A stretch of 64,000 nucleotides of DNA from Amphritea balenae (GCF_003858655.1 NZ_RQXV01000002.1:248001-312000), one strand, 5' to 3'; counted from the stretch's first letter, positions 54,305-64,000 are shown. Translations and numbers: made by a program. Notes: generated from the letters alone by a model not told the origin.

Positions 54305-55513
54305 GTGGAAAGTGTTAATAGTGCCGTAGAGACACTGGTGCAGAGCTCGAATACACTGTTTATTCTAATGGGTGCCATCATGGTATTCGCAATGCATGCC
54401 GGGTTTGCCTTTTTAGAGGTGGGTACCGTACGTCATAAGAACCAGGTTAATGCGCTGGTCAAAATTATGACTGACTTTGGTTTCTCGGCAGTTGCCTATT
54501 TCTTTGTCGGTTATTGGGTCGCCTATGATGTAACTTTTTTCCAGGATGCTGAAACGCTGGCCCAGGGCAATGGTTATGAGTTAGTTAAGTTTTTCTTTCT
54601 GATGACTTTTGCGGCTGCGATTCCAGCCATCGTTTCCGGTGGTATTGCTGAGCGGGCAAAATTCTGGCCGTTTCTGATTGGCTCTGCGCTGCTGGTGGGT
54701 TTCGTTTATCCGTTTTTTGAGGGCATTATCTGGAATGGTAACTACGGTGTTCAGGATTGGTTGGCAGCTAGCTTTGGTGCGCCATTCCATGATTTTGCCG
54801 GTTCTGTTGTTGTGCACGGTGTTGGTGGCTGGTTAGGCTTGGTTGCAGTGATCTTTCTGGGTATCCGGAAGGGGCGTTATAAGGGCGGTCGTTTAGTTGC
54901 GTTCCCGCCGTCAAATATTCCGTTTTTGGCACTGGGTGCCTGGATACTCTGCATAGGTTGGTTTGGTTTCAATGTGATGTCGGCCCAGACTCTGGATGGT
55001 ATCTCAGGGCTGGTGGCTGTTAACAGCCTGATGGCCATGGTTGGTGGCATTATTGCTTCTTTGCTGATAGGTAAAAATGACCCCGGCTTCATTCATAACG
55101 GCCCTCTGGCTGGTTTGGTGGCTATCTGTGCCGGGTCTGATATTGTGCACCCTATTGGTGCGCTGATGATTGGTGCGATTGCTGGTGCGCTATTTGTCTG
55201 GATGTTCACGGTAGTGCAGAATCGTTGGAAAATTGATGATGTGCTGGGTGTGTGGCCATTGCACGGTCTTTGTGGCGCCTGGGGTGGCGTGGCAGCGGGT
55301 ATCTTTGGTTCATCTGCACTGGGCGGTCTGGGTGGCGTAAGTCTGACTACGCAGGTTATAGGCACCCTGATGGGGATTGCGGTTGCTGTGATAGGTGGTG
55401 CCGTCGTATATGGTGGTATAAAGGCGGTTATGGGGCTGCGTTTGGATGAAGAGGAAGAGTTTAACGGTGCAGACCTGAGTATCCATAAGATCGAATCAAC
55501 CTTTACTGATTGA
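54305..55513 (+). CDS. amt: Ammonium transporter Amt
   Basis: A 402-residue membrane channel for ammonium with about eleven segments. Visible family stretches are FAMHAGFAFLEVGTVRHKNQVN and FHDFAGSVVVHGVGGW, plus the conserved twin-His pore region later (VWPLHGLCGAWGG). GTG 54305 with AGGAG at 54294-54298 is the start; an earlier in-frame GTG at 54284 lacks such a site. No glnK is next to it, unlike the usual glnK-amtB operon. A sigma-54 promoter upstream predicts induction by nitrogen limitation. Confidence 0.95.
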   Translation: MESVNSAVETLVQSSNTLFILMGAIMVFAMHAGFAFLEVGTVRHKNQVNALVKIMTDFGFSAVAYFFVGYWVAYDVTFFQDAETLAQGNGYELVKFFFLMTFAAAIPAIVSGGIAERAKFWPFLIGSALLVGFVYPFFEGIIWNGNYGVQDWLAASFGAPFHDFAGSVVVHGVGGWLGLVAVIFLGIRKGRYKGGRLVAFPPSNIPFLALGAWILCIGWFGFNVMSAQTLDGISGLVAVNSLMAMVGGIIASLLIGKNDPGFIHNGPLAGLVAICAGSDIVHPIGALMIGAIAGALFVWMFTVVQNRWKIDDVLGVWPLHGLCGAWGGVAAGIFGSSALGGLGGVSLTTQVIGTLMGIAVAVIGGAVVYGGIKAVMGLRLDEEEEFNGADLSIHKIESTFTD

Positions 55514-55534
55514 ATTGATTAGATCTGTTTGAAG

Positions 55535-55560
55535 AAAACCGGGCGATGCCCGGTTTTTTT
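55535..55560. terminator. Terminator between amt and the membrane-protein gene
   Basis: AAAACCGGGC, loop GAT, GCCCGG and T-run. It is placed between convergent genes and can act on both strands. Confidence 0.92.
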
Positions 55561-55978
55561 ATGTGTGAGGTTGTACTTTGCTGGTCGGTTTTCGATTATC
55601 AATTCTTGATTTGAATACCATCAGGCTAACGGCAATTAAAAGACTACCACTGGTGAACCCGATCAGGCTGGGTAGCATCAGGTAGCAACCAAACCCTGCA
55701 GCCAGGTAGATAAAAGGTTGTTCTTCGTAGAGCCACTGAGGGTAGTAAGACAGATCGGTCCTGAAGTGTAACTGGGACTGGAATCTTCGGTTTTCCCTGC
55801 GGTCTCTGCGTCGGGCGTTGGAGCGTTTTATCCAGAGTATACTGCCTGCGATGTACAGCATTGTGGCGATGGCTAAAGTGATAGCGTTAAGGCTTTCTCT
55901 GAATAGAAATAGTAATAATAAGCCAGCGGTGAAATAAAGGTAGGGCAGGCCTTCATAAAGGGGTTTGGGAAACCACAT
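55559..55978 (-). CDS. Small membrane protein with internal repeat
   Basis: A 139-residue protein of about four membrane segments that I do not recognise with confidence. It has two similar halves: WFPKPLYEGLPYLYFTAG near the start and YPQWLYEEQPFIYLAAG at about residues 79-95. Between them is a strongly basic stretch (KRSNARRRDRRENRRFQSQ). GAGGTAAATC precedes ATG 55978. Its stop lies on the shared terminator. Confidence 0.75.
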   Translation of the reverse strand: MWFPKPLYEGLPYLYFTAGLLLLFLFRESLNAITLAIATMLYIAGSILWIKRSNARRRDRRENRRFQSQLHFRTDLSYYPQWLYEEQPFIYLAAGFGCYLMLPSLIGFTSGSLLIAVSLMVFKSRIDNRKPTSKVQPHT

Positions 55979-56107
55979 GATTTACCTCCTTGATTTACGT
56001 GCTACAAGATCTAGCCTAGACCGAATATTCAGGCATGGAGTAATGTTCAAGTTGAAAATTTTGCAGGTTAACGAGAGGGTAAAGTGAGAAGATGGTTTTT
56101 CAGATAA

Positions 56108-56136
56108 TAAAAAAGGCCGCATATAGCGGCCTTTTT
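56108..56136 (-). terminator. Intrinsic terminator of gltA
   Basis: AAAAAAGGCCGC, loop ATATA, GCGGCCTTTTT. It lies about 20 bases past the gltA stop on the minus strand. Confidence 0.9.
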
Positions 56137-56154
56137 AAAGTAGCATGATTACTT

Positions 56155-57435
56155 TTACTTGGTAGGGTAATCGCGCTTAGTAGGACCTGTGTATAACTGA
56201 CGTGGACGGCCGATCTTATTTGGGCTGCTGTGGAATTCACTCCAGTGGGAGATCCATCCAATAGTACGTGACAGCGCGAAGATAACGGTGAACATGTTAG
56301 TTGGAATACCGATCGCTTTCAGGATGATGCCGGAGTAGAAGTCTACGTTCGGGTACAGCTTACGCTCTACGAAGTACTCATCTTCCAGTGCAATCTCTTC
56401 CAGACGTTTGGCGATCTTGAGGAACGGATCGTTCTCAATGCCTAGTTCAGCAAGAACTTCGTCACAGGTCTGCTTCATCACTTTAGCGCGAGGGTCAAAG
56501 TTGCGGTATACACGATGACCAAAGCCCATCAGGCGGAAAGAATCTTCAGGATCCTTAGCGCGTTTGATGAATTCTTCGATGTTAGACTCATCGCCGATCT
56601 CTTCCAACATGGCTAGAACGGCTTCGTTAGCGCCGCCGTGAGCAGGGCCCCATAGAGCTGCGATACCGGATGCGATACACGCAAACGGGTTAGCGCCAGA
56701 AGAGCCAGCCAGACGTACGGTAGAGGTCGAGGCGTTCTGCTCGTGGTCGGCATGCAGCAGGAAGATCTTATCCATAGCCTTAGCCAGAATAGGATTAGTT
56801 ACATAATCCTGGCACGGGTTGCCGAACATCATCTGCAGGAAGTTGTCTGCGTATTCCAGGTCGTTACGTGGATACTGGAATGGCTGACCAATGCTGTACT
56901 TGTAGCACATTGCGGCAATAGTCGGCATCTTAGCGATCAGACGGTACGCGCAAACTTCACGGTGATGTGCATCATCGATGTCCAGAGAATCGTGGTAGAA
57001 CGCGGACAGTGCACCAACAACAGCGACCATAATGGCCATTGGGTGGGCATCACGACGGAAGCCATTGAAGAAGTGGTTCATCTGCTCGTGAACCATCGTA
57101 TGGTTCTTAACAGTATTTACGAACGTTTGTTTCTGTTCCGGAGTCGGTAGTTCGCCATTTAGTAGTAAGAAGCAAACTTCCAGGTAATCGGAATTTTCAG
57201 CCAGTTGCTCAATCGGATAGCCGCCGTGCAGAAGAACACCTTTGCCACCATCAATGTAAGTGATAGCTGATTCGCAGGCTGCGGTTGAAACGAAGCCGGG
57301 ATCGTAGGTGAACAGGCCTTTGCCAGTCAGGGCGCGAACGTCAACAACATCAGGACCAGTAGTGCCAGAATAAACCGGCAGTTCAAAGACCTCGTCGATG
57401 CCATCGACTGTTAAGCGTGCTTTCTTGTCAGCCAT
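56155..57435 (-). CDS. gltA: Citrate synthase
   Basis: Condenses oxaloacetate and acetyl-CoA to citrate, the entry step of the TCA cycle. The 426-residue protein is the type II hexameric form with [18 protein letters not shown] (catalytic His), [16 protein letters not shown] and the [19 protein letters not shown] stretch. TAGGAG stands before ATG 57435. It is divergent from sdhCDAB, the common gammaproteobacterial arrangement. Confidence 0.97.
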   Translation of the reverse strand: MADKKARLTVDGIDEVFELPVYSGTTGPDVVDVRALTGKGLFTYDPGFVSTAACESAITYIDGGKGVLLHGGYPIEQLAENSDYLEVCFLLLNGELPTPEQKQTFVNTVKNHTMVHEQMNHFFNGFRRDAHPMAIMVAVVGALSAFYHDSLDIDDAHHREVCAYRLIAKMPTIAAMCYKYSIGQPFQYPRNDLEYADNFLQMMFGNPCQDYVTNPILAKAMDKIFLLHADHEQNASTSTVRLAGSSGANPFACIASGIAALWGPAHGGANEAVLAMLEEIGDESNIEEFIKRAKDPEDSFRLMGFGHRVYRNFDPRAKVMKQTCDEVLAELGIENDPFLKIAKRLEEIALEDEYFVERKLYPNVDFYSGIILKAIGIPTNMFTVIFALSRTIGWISHWSEFHSSPNKIGRPRQLYTGPTKRDYPTK

Positions 57436-57871
57436 TAGAGGCTCCTATCATTTCTATTTATCTGAATGACTTTATTAATTATTAAAGTAATTATCAGTCA
57501 CAATCTAAGAGTCTTAGCTCGAAATAGGACCCGAACACTATAGAAGGTTAGGAGCGTTTGTCAATTCAAACGGAGTTGATTTTTTTGCAATGCAGCATGG
57601 TTTTTGAGCTTTATCAAGAAAGCCAAATTAGCTGAATAATCATTTAGTTGTATGTGTTGTTCGCAGTTGCAATAAACACTAGACAATAGGCGTAGAACAG
57701 GTATGGATTAATTGTAATGTGTTAATTTGCTGGTATACTCTCGCTCCAGCTCACATCCTTCATTCGGGATGGGCTGTGGGCGCTGGACCGAGGTGCTTAT
57801 CTTTGTCTTTGAACACTACCGTTAACAACTTAGCTCTGCAACCGGGCTTAAAAAAAGTGTGAACAAGAGCC
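57436..57871. other. Divergent gltA-sdhC control region
   Basis: 435 bases without a gene. It carries the sdh promoter, an AT-rich gltA side (TTATTAATTATTAAAG at about 57471-57486), and an sdhC leader of about 125 nt that can fold (CATCC and GGGATG at about 57755-57772, flanked by CCAGC and GCTGTGG). A structured leader would suit control by small RNAs, known for sdhC in other gammaproteobacteria; that is inference here. Confidence 0.6.
57712..57739 (+). promoter_or_regulatory. Sigma-70 promoter of sdhCDAB-sucA region
   Basis: TTGTAA (57712-57717), a 16-base spacer and TATACT (57734-57739) preceded by TGG, an extended -10. Transcription would begin near 57746, leaving an untranslated leader of about 125 bases. 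Confidence 0.75.
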
Positions 57872-58249
57872 GTGAACAAGAAAAGACCCGTAAATTTAGA
57901 TCTACGAACTATTAAACAGCCTTTGCCGGCTATCACTTCCATTCTGCATCGTGCGACAGGATTAGCGTTGTTCTTTGGCGCATTCTTCATGCTGTATGTG
58001 CTTGGGATGTCTCTGGAATCAGAGCAGGGCTTTAATGCTGCTGCTCAGATGTTGACAGAGAGCTTCTTTGCGAAGTTGATTGCCTGGGGATTGGTTTCAG
58101 CGTTGCTGTATCACTTCTTTGCCGGAATCAAACATCTGGTAATGGATTTTGGTCATTGTGAAGAACTGGAAAGCGGTCAGAAAGCTGCCAAGGCTACCCT
58201 GGTGATTTCTGCTATTTCAGTACTGCTGGCAGGAGTATGGATATGGTAA
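57872..58249 (+). CDS. sdhC: Succinate dehydrogenase cytochrome b556 subunit
   Basis: A 125-residue membrane anchor of complex II with three segments. MNKKRPVNLDLRTIKQPLPA and SILHRATGLALFFGAF are the family start; a likely haem-ligand His lies in YHFFAGIKHLVMDFGH. The start is GTG 57872. sdhD overlaps its end. Confidence 0.93.
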   Translation: MNKKRPVNLDLRTIKQPLPAITSILHRATGLALFFGAFFMLYVLGMSLESEQGFNAAAQMLTESFFAKLIAWGLVSALLYHFFAGIKHLVMDFGHCEELESGQKAAKATLVISAISVLLAGVWIW

Positions 58250-58590
58250 CTTCAATTACAAGTTTTGGCCGTAGCGGACTGTATGACTGGATGATCCAGC
58301 GTGTTACAGCTGTTGCGCTGGCAGCCTACACCATCTTTCTGATGGGTTATATGCTGTTCACTCCAGAGCTGGATTATCAGCAGTGGAAAGAACTGTTCGA
58401 ATGTACTGCGATGCGTATCTTTACGCTACTGGCACTGTTATCTCTGGCGGCACACGCCTGGATCGGTATGTGGTCTATCTCTACTGACTACATTAAGCCA
58501 ACCGGCATTCGTTTCTTGTTTCAATCTGCTTGTGGTCTCCTGACGTTTATCTACGTCGTATGGGGTATTCAGATTCTGTGGGGAGTTTAA
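58243..58590 (+). CDS. sdhD: Succinate dehydrogenase membrane anchor subunit
   Basis: A 115-residue anchor with three membrane segments; with SdhC it binds haem b and ubiquinone. [21 protein letters not shown] and [16 protein letters not shown] are typical. ATG 58243 is chosen over ATG 58237 because AGGAG (58231-58235) is seven bases before it. It overlaps sdhC by seven bases. Confidence 0.93.
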   Translation: MVTSITSFGRSGLYDWMIQRVTAVALAAYTIFLMGYMLFTPELDYQQWKELFECTAMRIFTLLALLSLAAHAWIGMWSISTDYIKPTGIRFLFQSACGLLTFIYVVWGIQILWGV

Positions 58591-58591
58591 G

Positions 58592-60367
58592 ATGAGCAGC
58601 AAGCTACGTACGCTGACGTTTGACGGTATTGTAATTGGTGGAGGCGGCGCCGGTATGCGCGCAGCTCTGCAATTGGCCCAGGGTGGTCTTAATACCGCAT
58701 GTATCACAAAAGTATTTCCAACTCGTTCGCATACTGTATCTGCTCAGGGTGGTATTACCTGTGCGATCGCCAGTAACGATCCGAACGATGATTGGCGTTG
58801 GCACATGTACGATACCGTTAAAGGTTCCGATTATATCGGTGACCAGGACGCTATCGAATACATGTGTTCTGTAGGTCCGCAGGCTGTATATGAGCTGGAC
58901 CACATGGGAATGCCATTTTCCCGTACCGAAGAAGGTCGTATCTATCAGCGTCCTTTTGGCGGTCAGTCTAAAAACTTTGGTGAGGGCGGTCAGGCTGCCC
59001 GTACCTGTGCTGCAGCCGACCGTACTGGTCACGCGCTGTTGCACACACTGTACCAGGCGAATATGAAGGCAGGTACTACCTTCCTGAATGAATGGTACGC
59101 TGTTGATCTGGTAAAGAACTCAGAAGGCGCTGTTGTTGGTGTTATCGCTATCTGTATCGAAACCGGTGAAACTGTTTATGTAAAAGCTAAGGCAACTGTT
59201 CTGGCGACCGGCGGTGCGGGTCGTATCTATCAGTCTACTACTAATGCTCTGATCAATACCGGTGACGGTATGGGTATGTCTCTGCGTGCAGGCGTACCGG
59301 CTCAGGACATGGAAATGTGGCAGTTCCACCCAACCGGTATTGCGGGTGCGGGTGTTCTGGTAACTGAGGGTTGTCGTGGTGAAGGTGGCTATCTGGTAAA
59401 CAAAGATGGCGAACGTTTCATGGAGCGCTACGCGCCTAACGCGAAAGACCTTGCGGGTCGTGACGTTGTGGCCCGTTCTATGGTTCTGGAGATCCTGGCG
59501 GGTCGTGGTTGCGGTGAAGATGGCGATCACGTGTTCCTGAAACTGGATCACCTGGGTGAGGATGTTCTTTTGTCTCGTCTGCCGGGTATCTGTGAGCTGT
59601 CTAAGACATTTGCTCATGCCGATCCGGTTAAAGAGCCAGTACCTGTTGTACCGACTTGTCATTACCAGATGGGTGGTGTTGCCACTAATATCGGTGGTCA
59701 GGCGATTGGTGCTGATGAAAATGGCAACGATACGATCATTGATGGTCTGTTTGCCTGTGGTGAAGTGGCTTGTGTATCTGTGCACGGTGCTAACCGTCTG
59801 GGCGGTAACTCGCTGCTTGACCTGGTTGTATTTGGTCGTGCTGCTGGTATCCAGATTGAGAAGCAGATGGCTGAAGGCTACGAAGCTGGCAATGCAACCG
59901 ATGCGGACCTTGAGCGTGCAATGGCGCGTTTGAATCGTCTGAACACATCGACCGGCGGTGAAAGTATTGCTGAAGTGCGTGCTGAGCTGCAGAAAACTAT
60001 GCAGCTGTACTTCGGTGTATTCCGTGAAGGCGAAAGCATGGAGAAAGGTCTTGGGATGCTCAAGGAAATCCGCAGCAAAGTGGAAAACCTGCATCTGGAA
60101 GATAAGTCTCAGGCTTTCAATACTGCACGTATCGAAGCGCTGGAGCTGGAAAACCTGATGGAAGTTGCTGAAGCAACGGCTATTGCGGCTGTTACCCGTA
60201 CGGAAAGTCGTGGAGCTCACGCCCGTAACGACTACACCGAGCGTGATGACGAAAACTGGTTGTGCCATTCACTGTTCCACCCGACGACAAAAGAGATCAC
60301 TAAGCGTGATGTCAACTTTGCGCCGAAGACAGTTGAAGCCTTCCCGCCGAAAATTCGAACTTACTAA
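58592..60367 (+). CDS. sdhA: Succinate dehydrogenase flavoprotein subunit
   Basis: The FAD-carrying catalytic subunit oxidising succinate to fumarate. The 591-residue protein has the nucleotide fold [16 protein letters not shown], the covalent FAD histidine region [13 protein letters not shown], and the active-site stretches [20 protein letters not shown] and RGAHARNDY. It starts one base after the sdhD stop. Confidence 0.97.
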   Translation: MSSKLRTLTFDGIVIGGGGAGMRAALQLAQGGLNTACITKVFPTRSHTVSAQGGITCAIASNDPNDDWRWHMYDTVKGSDYIGDQDAIEYMCSVGPQAVYELDHMGMPFSRTEEGRIYQRPFGGQSKNFGEGGQAARTCAAADRTGHALLHTLYQANMKAGTTFLNEWYAVDLVKNSEGAVVGVIAICIETGETVYVKAKATVLATGGAGRIYQSTTNALINTGDGMGMSLRAGVPAQDMEMWQFHPTGIAGAGVLVTEGCRGEGGYLVNKDGERFMERYAPNAKDLAGRDVVARSMVLEILAGRGCGEDGDHVFLKLDHLGEDVLLSRLPGICELSKTFAHADPVKEPVPVVPTCHYQMGGVATNIGGQAIGADENGNDTIIDGLFACGEVACVSVHGANRLGGNSLLDLVVFGRAAGIQIEKQMAEGYEAGNATDADLERAMARLNRLNTSTGGESIAEVRAELQKTMQLYFGVFREGESMEKGLGMLKEIRSKVENLHLEDKSQAFNTARIEALELENLMEVAEATAIAAVTRTESRGAHARNDYTERDDENWLCHSLFHPTTKEITKRDVNFAPKTVEAFPPKIRTY

Positions 60368-60379
60368 GGGGTTGTTACG

Positions 60380-61084
60380 ATGCTAGTTAGTGTATATCGC
60401 TATAATCCTGAGACCGATGATGCGCCATACATGCAGGATATCCATATTGATATCCCGGGTGGTAAAGACATCATGGTGCTGGATCTGCTTCAGTTACTGA
60501 AAGATAAAGATTCGACTCTGGGTTACCGTCGTTCATGTCGTGAGGGTGTTTGTGGCTCTGATGGTATGAATATGAATGGTAAGAATGGTCTGGCTTGTAT
60601 TACACCGCTGTCTGAAGTGGTTGAAAGTGACAAGCTGGTTCTGCGTCCGCTGCCTGGTCTGCCGGTTATCCGCGACCTGGTTGTTGATATGACTCAGTTC
60701 TACACCCAGTACGAAAAGATCAAGCCTTACCTGATCAATGAGACTCCGGCGCCTGCGATCGAGCGTTTGCAGTCACCTGTAGAGCGTGAAGAGCTGGATG
60801 GCCTGTACGAGTGTATTCTTTGTGCATGTTGTTCGACTGCTTGTCCGTCTTTCTGGTGGAATCCGGATAAGTTTATCGGTCCTTCTGGTTTGTTGCAGGC
60901 TTACCGCTTCCTGGCGGATAGTCGGGATACAGCAACCTCGGAGCGTTTGGCTGACCTTGATGATCCGTTCAGCGTATTCCGCTGCCACGGTATCATGAAC
61001 TGTGTCAGTGTTTGCCCTAAGGGTCTTAACCCTACTAAGGCAATCGGAAAGATCCGTAACATGTTGCTCTCGCAAGCAACCTAA
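60380..61084 (+). CDS. sdhB: Succinate dehydrogenase iron-sulfur subunit
   Basis: A 234-residue subunit passing electrons from SdhA to ubiquinone through three clusters: 2Fe-2S (SCREGVCGSDGMNMNGKNGLAC), 4Fe-4S (CILCACCSTACP) and 3Fe-4S (CVSVCPKGLNP). It ends the sdh operon, followed by a hairpin. Confidence 0.97.
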   Translation: MLVSVYRYNPETDDAPYMQDIHIDIPGGKDIMVLDLLQLLKDKDSTLGYRRSCREGVCGSDGMNMNGKNGLACITPLSEVVESDKLVLRPLPGLPVIRDLVVDMTQFYTQYEKIKPYLINETPAPAIERLQSPVEREELDGLYECILCACCSTACPSFWWNPDKFIGPSGLLQAYRFLADSRDTATSERLADLDDPFSVFRCHGIMNCVSVCPKGLNPTKAIGKIRNMLLSQAT

Positions 61085-61091
61085 GTTACAG

Positions 61092-61123
61092 AAAGGCGGC
61101 TCCTCAGGGACCCGCCTTTTTTT
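61092..61123 (+). terminator. Terminator between sdhB and sucA
   Basis: AAAGGCGG (61092-61099), a 12-base loop and CCGCCTTT followed by TTTT. A long loop may make it leaky. sucA then has about 265 bases of its own upstream region. Confidence 0.8.
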
Positions 61124-61387
61124 ATGGCTTGTCTGAACCTCGGTTTGTACTAGTCAAAAGGCTTATATCTCATTGCGCAGAATCTTTTTAGAATTCTATC
61201 TGCATTGATATATGAACTGCGTAGGAAAAGGCGTAGAATCACGTCGCGTATATCCTGTACCTCTATCAGGGTATATACGTCTGAAATAATAACGGTAACT
61301 AAACAGGGGACGGCCGGGACCGGCCAGTTGAACAAAACGTGGTGCATTTTGTTCTTCAATAGTACCCCTGAGCCAGGGTGATCAAGA
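61124..61387 (+). promoter_or_regulatory. sucA upstream region with hairpin over the ribosome-binding site
   Basis: It contains a GC-rich palindrome GGCCGGGACCGGCC (61312-61325). CCCTG (61366-61370) can pair with CAGGG (61374-61378), which overlaps the AGGGTG that should serve as the sucA ribosome-binding site. Hiding of this site would slow sucA translation. No promoter could be assigned with certainty. Confidence 0.45.
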
Positions 61388-64000
61388 ATGCAAGAAGGCA
61401 TAATGGAGCTGATGTGGAAGAATGCCCATCTTTATGGTGGCAACCTTTCATACATCGAGCAGCTATATGAAACCTATCTGATGGACCCCAACGCTATTCC
61501 TCAGGAGTGGCGTGAAGAATTTGATCGACTCCCTAAAGTCGGCGATAACCTGACCCAGGATGTTCCACATTCTACGGTACAGGATCATTTCCTTTATCTG
61601 GCAAAAAACCAGCGTCGGGCTTCTCCGGCTGCCGGTGGTAATGTCAGTTCTGAGCATGAAAAAAAGCAGATACGTGTACTGCGAATGATCAATGCTTACC
61701 GGGTACGTGGTCACCAGGCGGCGGATATCGATCCGTTGGGCCTGATGGAGCGCGAATCAATTCCGGACCTTGATCCGCATTTTCATGAATTATCTGCAGC
61801 AGATTACGATACGACCTTTCAGTTGGGCTCATTGTTCTTCGGTAAAGATGAAGCAACGCTGAAAGAGATTCTTGATGATCTGAAGAAGACCTACTGTACA
61901 ACAGTCGGTGCTGAGTATATGCATATTGTAGATACTCAGGAAAAACGCTGGATCCAGTCCCGTCTAGAGCCTGTACGTTCTCATCCTGTAGTTGATACAG
62001 AGAAGAAAATGATGGTGCTTGAGCGGCTGACCGCAGCGGAAGGCCTTGAGAAATATCTCGGTTCTCGCTTTGCCGGTGCCAAGCGTTTCGGTCTGGAAGG
62101 TGGCGAGTCCATGATTGTCTCTCTGAATACTCTGATCCAGCGTGCTGGTAAGCAGGGTGCTCGTGAGGTGGTTATCGGTATGGCCCACCGTGGTCGACTG
62201 AATACACTGGTTAATATCTTCGGCAAAAATCCTGCAGAACTGTTTGGTGAATTCGAGGGTAAGAAAACCCTGGAAAGTTCCGGTGATGTTAAATACCACC
62301 AGGGCTTCTCATCCAATGTTATGACCGCTGGCGGCGAAGTACATATGGCGATGGCCTTTAACCCATCCCATCTTGAGATTTCTGCACCGGTAGTCGAAGG
62401 TTCTGTACGTGCTCGTCAGGATCGTCGTGATGATCCGGTTGGTACTACGGTAGTGCCGGTCAATATTCATGGTGATCAGGCATTTGCAGGTCAGGGCGTG
62501 GTAATGGAGACATTTCAGATGTCCCAGACCCGTGCTTATAAGACCGGCGGTACTATCCATCTGGTTATCAATAACCAGGTTGGTTTTACTACCAACAAAA
62601 AAGAAGACTCGCGTTCGACTGAATACTGTACTGATATCGCCAAGATGGTGCAGGCGCCGATCTTCCATGTGAATGGCGATGATGCTGAAGCGGTTCGCTT
62701 TGTTACTCAGTTGGCGGTCGATTACCGTACTGAGTTCAAGAAGGACGTGGTTATTGATCTGGTTTGTTATCGCCGTCGCGGTCACAACGAAGCAGACGAG
62801 CCATCGGGTACTCAGCCGCTGATGTACACGCAGATCAAAGCGCAGAAATCCACCCGTGAGCTATATGCTCAACAGCTGATATCTGAAGGCGTAATTACCG
62901 CTGAGCAGAGTAAGCAGATGGAGCAGGATTACCGTAAAGATCTTGAAGACGGTAAGCATGTTACTCACTCGCTGGTTATGGAGCCTAAGCAAGAGTTGTA
63001 CGTCGACTGGGAACCGTACCTGGGTCATCAGTGGTCATTCGATTGCGATACGTCTGTTGACGGTAAGCTATTGCAGGAGTTGGGTACTAAGATCTGTGAA
63101 GTGCCGGAAGGTTTCCAGATGCAGCGTCAGGTGCAGAAGATCTATGATGATCGTAAGCGCATGGCTGTTGGTGCTACGGAGCTTAACTGGGGTATGGCTG
63201 AGTCTCTGGCCTATGCTTCGATCCTTGCCGAAGGTTATCCGGTACGGATTACCGGGCAGGATGTTGGTCGTGGTACGTTCTCTCATCGTCATGCAGTATT
63301 GCATGATCAGAAGGATGCAACTGTTTACGAGCCGCTTAAAAATATTGCCGATGATCAGCCTGCGCTGACCATGCATGACTCCTTTCTTTCTGAGGAAGCA
63401 GTTCTGGCTTTCGAATACGGTTACGCGACGACTATGCCGAATGCGCTGGTTATCTGGGAAGCTCAGTTTGGTGATTTTGCCAACGGCGCTCAGGTTGTAA
63501 TCGATCAGTTTATCGCCAGTGGTGAACATAAGTGGGCTCGTCTCTGTGGTCTGACTCTGTTGCTGCCGCACGGTTTCGAAGGTCAGGGGCCTGAGCATTC
63601 TTCAGCCCGTCTGGAGCGTTTCCTGCAATTGAGTGCTGAGCACAATATTCAGGTATGCGTACCGACAACGCCGGCCCAGATTTTCCATCTGATGCGTCGC
63701 CAGGTTGTGCGTCCGCTGCGTAAGCCTCTGGTGGTTATGTCGCCGAAGAGTCTGCTGCGTCATAAGCAGGCTGTATCGACTATCGATGAACTGTCTGAAG
63801 GTAGCTTTCAGCCGGTTATCGCCGAGACTGATCAGCTGGATCCTAAGAAGGTTAAGCGTCTGGTGCTGTGTAGCGGTAAGGTCTACTACGATCTTTATAA
63901 CCGTCGTGCAGAGCTGGAAAAAGATGATGTTGCAGTTATTCGTATTGAGCAGTTGTATCCGTTCCCGGAACAGCAGATGTTTGATGCAATTAAGCAATAC
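61388..64000 (+). CDS. sucA: 2-oxoglutarate dehydrogenase E1 component, N-terminal 871 residues
   Basis: The thiamine-diphosphate E1 enzyme that decarboxylates 2-oxoglutarate in the TCA cycle. The frame is open from ATG 61388 to the right edge without a stop; about 871 of some 940 residues are in the window. MQEGIMELMWKNAHLYGGN, RVRGHQAADIDPLGL, VVIGMAHRGRLNTL, FNPSHLEI and LLLPHGFEGQGPEHSSARLE match SucA of relatives such as Pseudomonas. It follows sdhB, the usual order, and sucB should be next, outside the window. Confidence 0.96.
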   Translation, partial: MQEGIMELMWKNAHLYGGNLSYIEQLYETYLMDPNAIPQEWREEFDRLPKVGDNLTQDVPHSTVQDHFLYLAKNQRRASPAAGGNVSSEHEKKQIRVLRMINAYRVRGHQAADIDPLGLMERESIPDLDPHFHELSAADYDTTFQLGSLFFGKDEATLKEILDDLKKTYCTTVGAEYMHIVDTQEKRWIQSRLEPVRSHPVVDTEKKMMVLERLTAAEGLEKYLGSRFAGAKRFGLEGGESMIVSLNTLIQRAGKQGAREVVIGMAHRGRLNTLVNIFGKNPAELFGEFEGKKTLESSGDVKYHQGFSSNVMTAGGEVHMAMAFNPSHLEISAPVVEGSVRARQDRRDDPVGTTVVPVNIHGDQAFAGQGVVMETFQMSQTRAYKTGGTIHLVINNQVGFTTNKKEDSRSTEYCTDIAKMVQAPIFHVNGDDAEAVRFVTQLAVDYRTEFKKDVVIDLVCYRRRGHNEADEPSGTQPLMYTQIKAQKSTRELYAQQLISEGVITAEQSKQMEQDYRKDLEDGKHVTHSLVMEPKQELYVDWEPYLGHQWSFDCDTSVDGKLLQELGTKICEVPEGFQMQRQVQKIYDDRKRMAVGATELNWGMAESLAYASILAEGYPVRITGQDVGRGTFSHRHAVLHDQKDATVYEPLKNIADDQPALTMHDSFLSEEAVLAFEYGYATTMPNALVIWEAQFGDFANGAQVVIDQFIASGEHKWARLCGLTLLLPHGFEGQGPEHSSARLERFLQLSAEHNIQVCVPTTPAQIFHLMRRQVVRPLRKPLVVMSPKSLLRHKQAVSTIDELSEGSFQPVIAETDQLDPKKVKRLVLCSGKVYYDLYNRRAELEKDDVAVIRIEQLYPFPEQQMFDAIKQY

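Noticed and set aside
59120-60268. Long minus-strand frame (382 codons) opposite sdhA
   Set aside because: It lies wholly antisense to an unmistakable sdhA. Its composition (very rich in Thr, His, Gln, Arg) is what strong codon bias of the real gene produces on the other strand.
61964-62785. Minus-strand frames inside sucA
   Set aside because: Same reason: the plus-strand frame is clearly SucA throughout, and the antisense products have no recognisable features.
1-64000. tRNA, rRNA, CRISPR arrays, prophage or restriction systems
   Set aside because: No cloverleaf-type sequences, regular spaced repeats or matching gene families were seen on either strand.

Overview
The window reads as chromosomal DNA of a marine gammaproteobacterium of the Oceanospirillales type (Amphritea/Neptunomonas/Marinobacterium-like; this placement is inference). 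The basis is the gene content: rlmJ, rlmKL, rmf, the large NAD-glutamate dehydrogenase, an E. coli-type riboflavin synthase, gltA facing away from sdhCDAB-sucA, a PQQ operon, and several c-di-GMP proteins. I see no rRNA, tRNA, CRISPR array, transposase or prophage.

Layout. 0-12.6 kb: the end of an ABC substrate-binding protein, a PAS-GGDEF-EAL protein ending in a zinc-binding CZB domain, rlmJ, a cytochrome b561-like protein, the divergent argP/argO pair, an aldehyde dehydrogenase, a Cache-PAS-GGDEF protein and a hemerythrin. 12.6-18.5 kb: arfB, then pqqA (23 codons), a probable attenuator, pqqBCDE and an S9 peptidase, which together look like a full PQQ production and maturation set. 18.6-21.2 kb: a PhnA-type protein, a DUF6172 protein, rsuA and a small secreted protein.

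21.3-25.0 kb is the most disturbed stretch. A 343-bp segment occurs twice, about 98% identical. The copies flank a decayed PhnA-like fragment and two AT-rich genes, a NodZ-like glycosyltransferase and a sugar-nucleotide epimerase. The left copy heads a broken paralogue of the intact membrane-protein gene on the right. That intact gene is followed by a tightly overlapping series, RDD, SpoIIM, DUF4129, DUF4350, MoxR ATPase and DUF58, which looks like one membrane-associated chaperone/assembly system of unknown client.

32.8-44.5 kb: a TauE/SafE permease, DUF2007, a flavin-binding PNPOx-like protein, a cytochrome P460, an EamA exporter, a membrane protein with a degenerate GGDEF domain, a short membrane ORF, split iorAB, ribE, a TIGR01777 epimerase and an isolated batD. 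44.7-55.5 kb: gdhB, a DUF2835 gene with a 98-bp duplicated tail, pyrD, rmf, rlmKL and amt with a well-formed sigma-54 promoter. 55.6-64 kb: a small membrane protein, gltA, sdhCDAB and the start of sucA, the TCA-cycle core.

A pattern recurs across the window. The last codons of several genes (rlmJ, the PhnA gene, DUF2835, and less clearly the PNPOx-like gene, argO and argP) are repeated imperfectly just downstream of the stop codon. I have not seen this described and report it as a testable observation.
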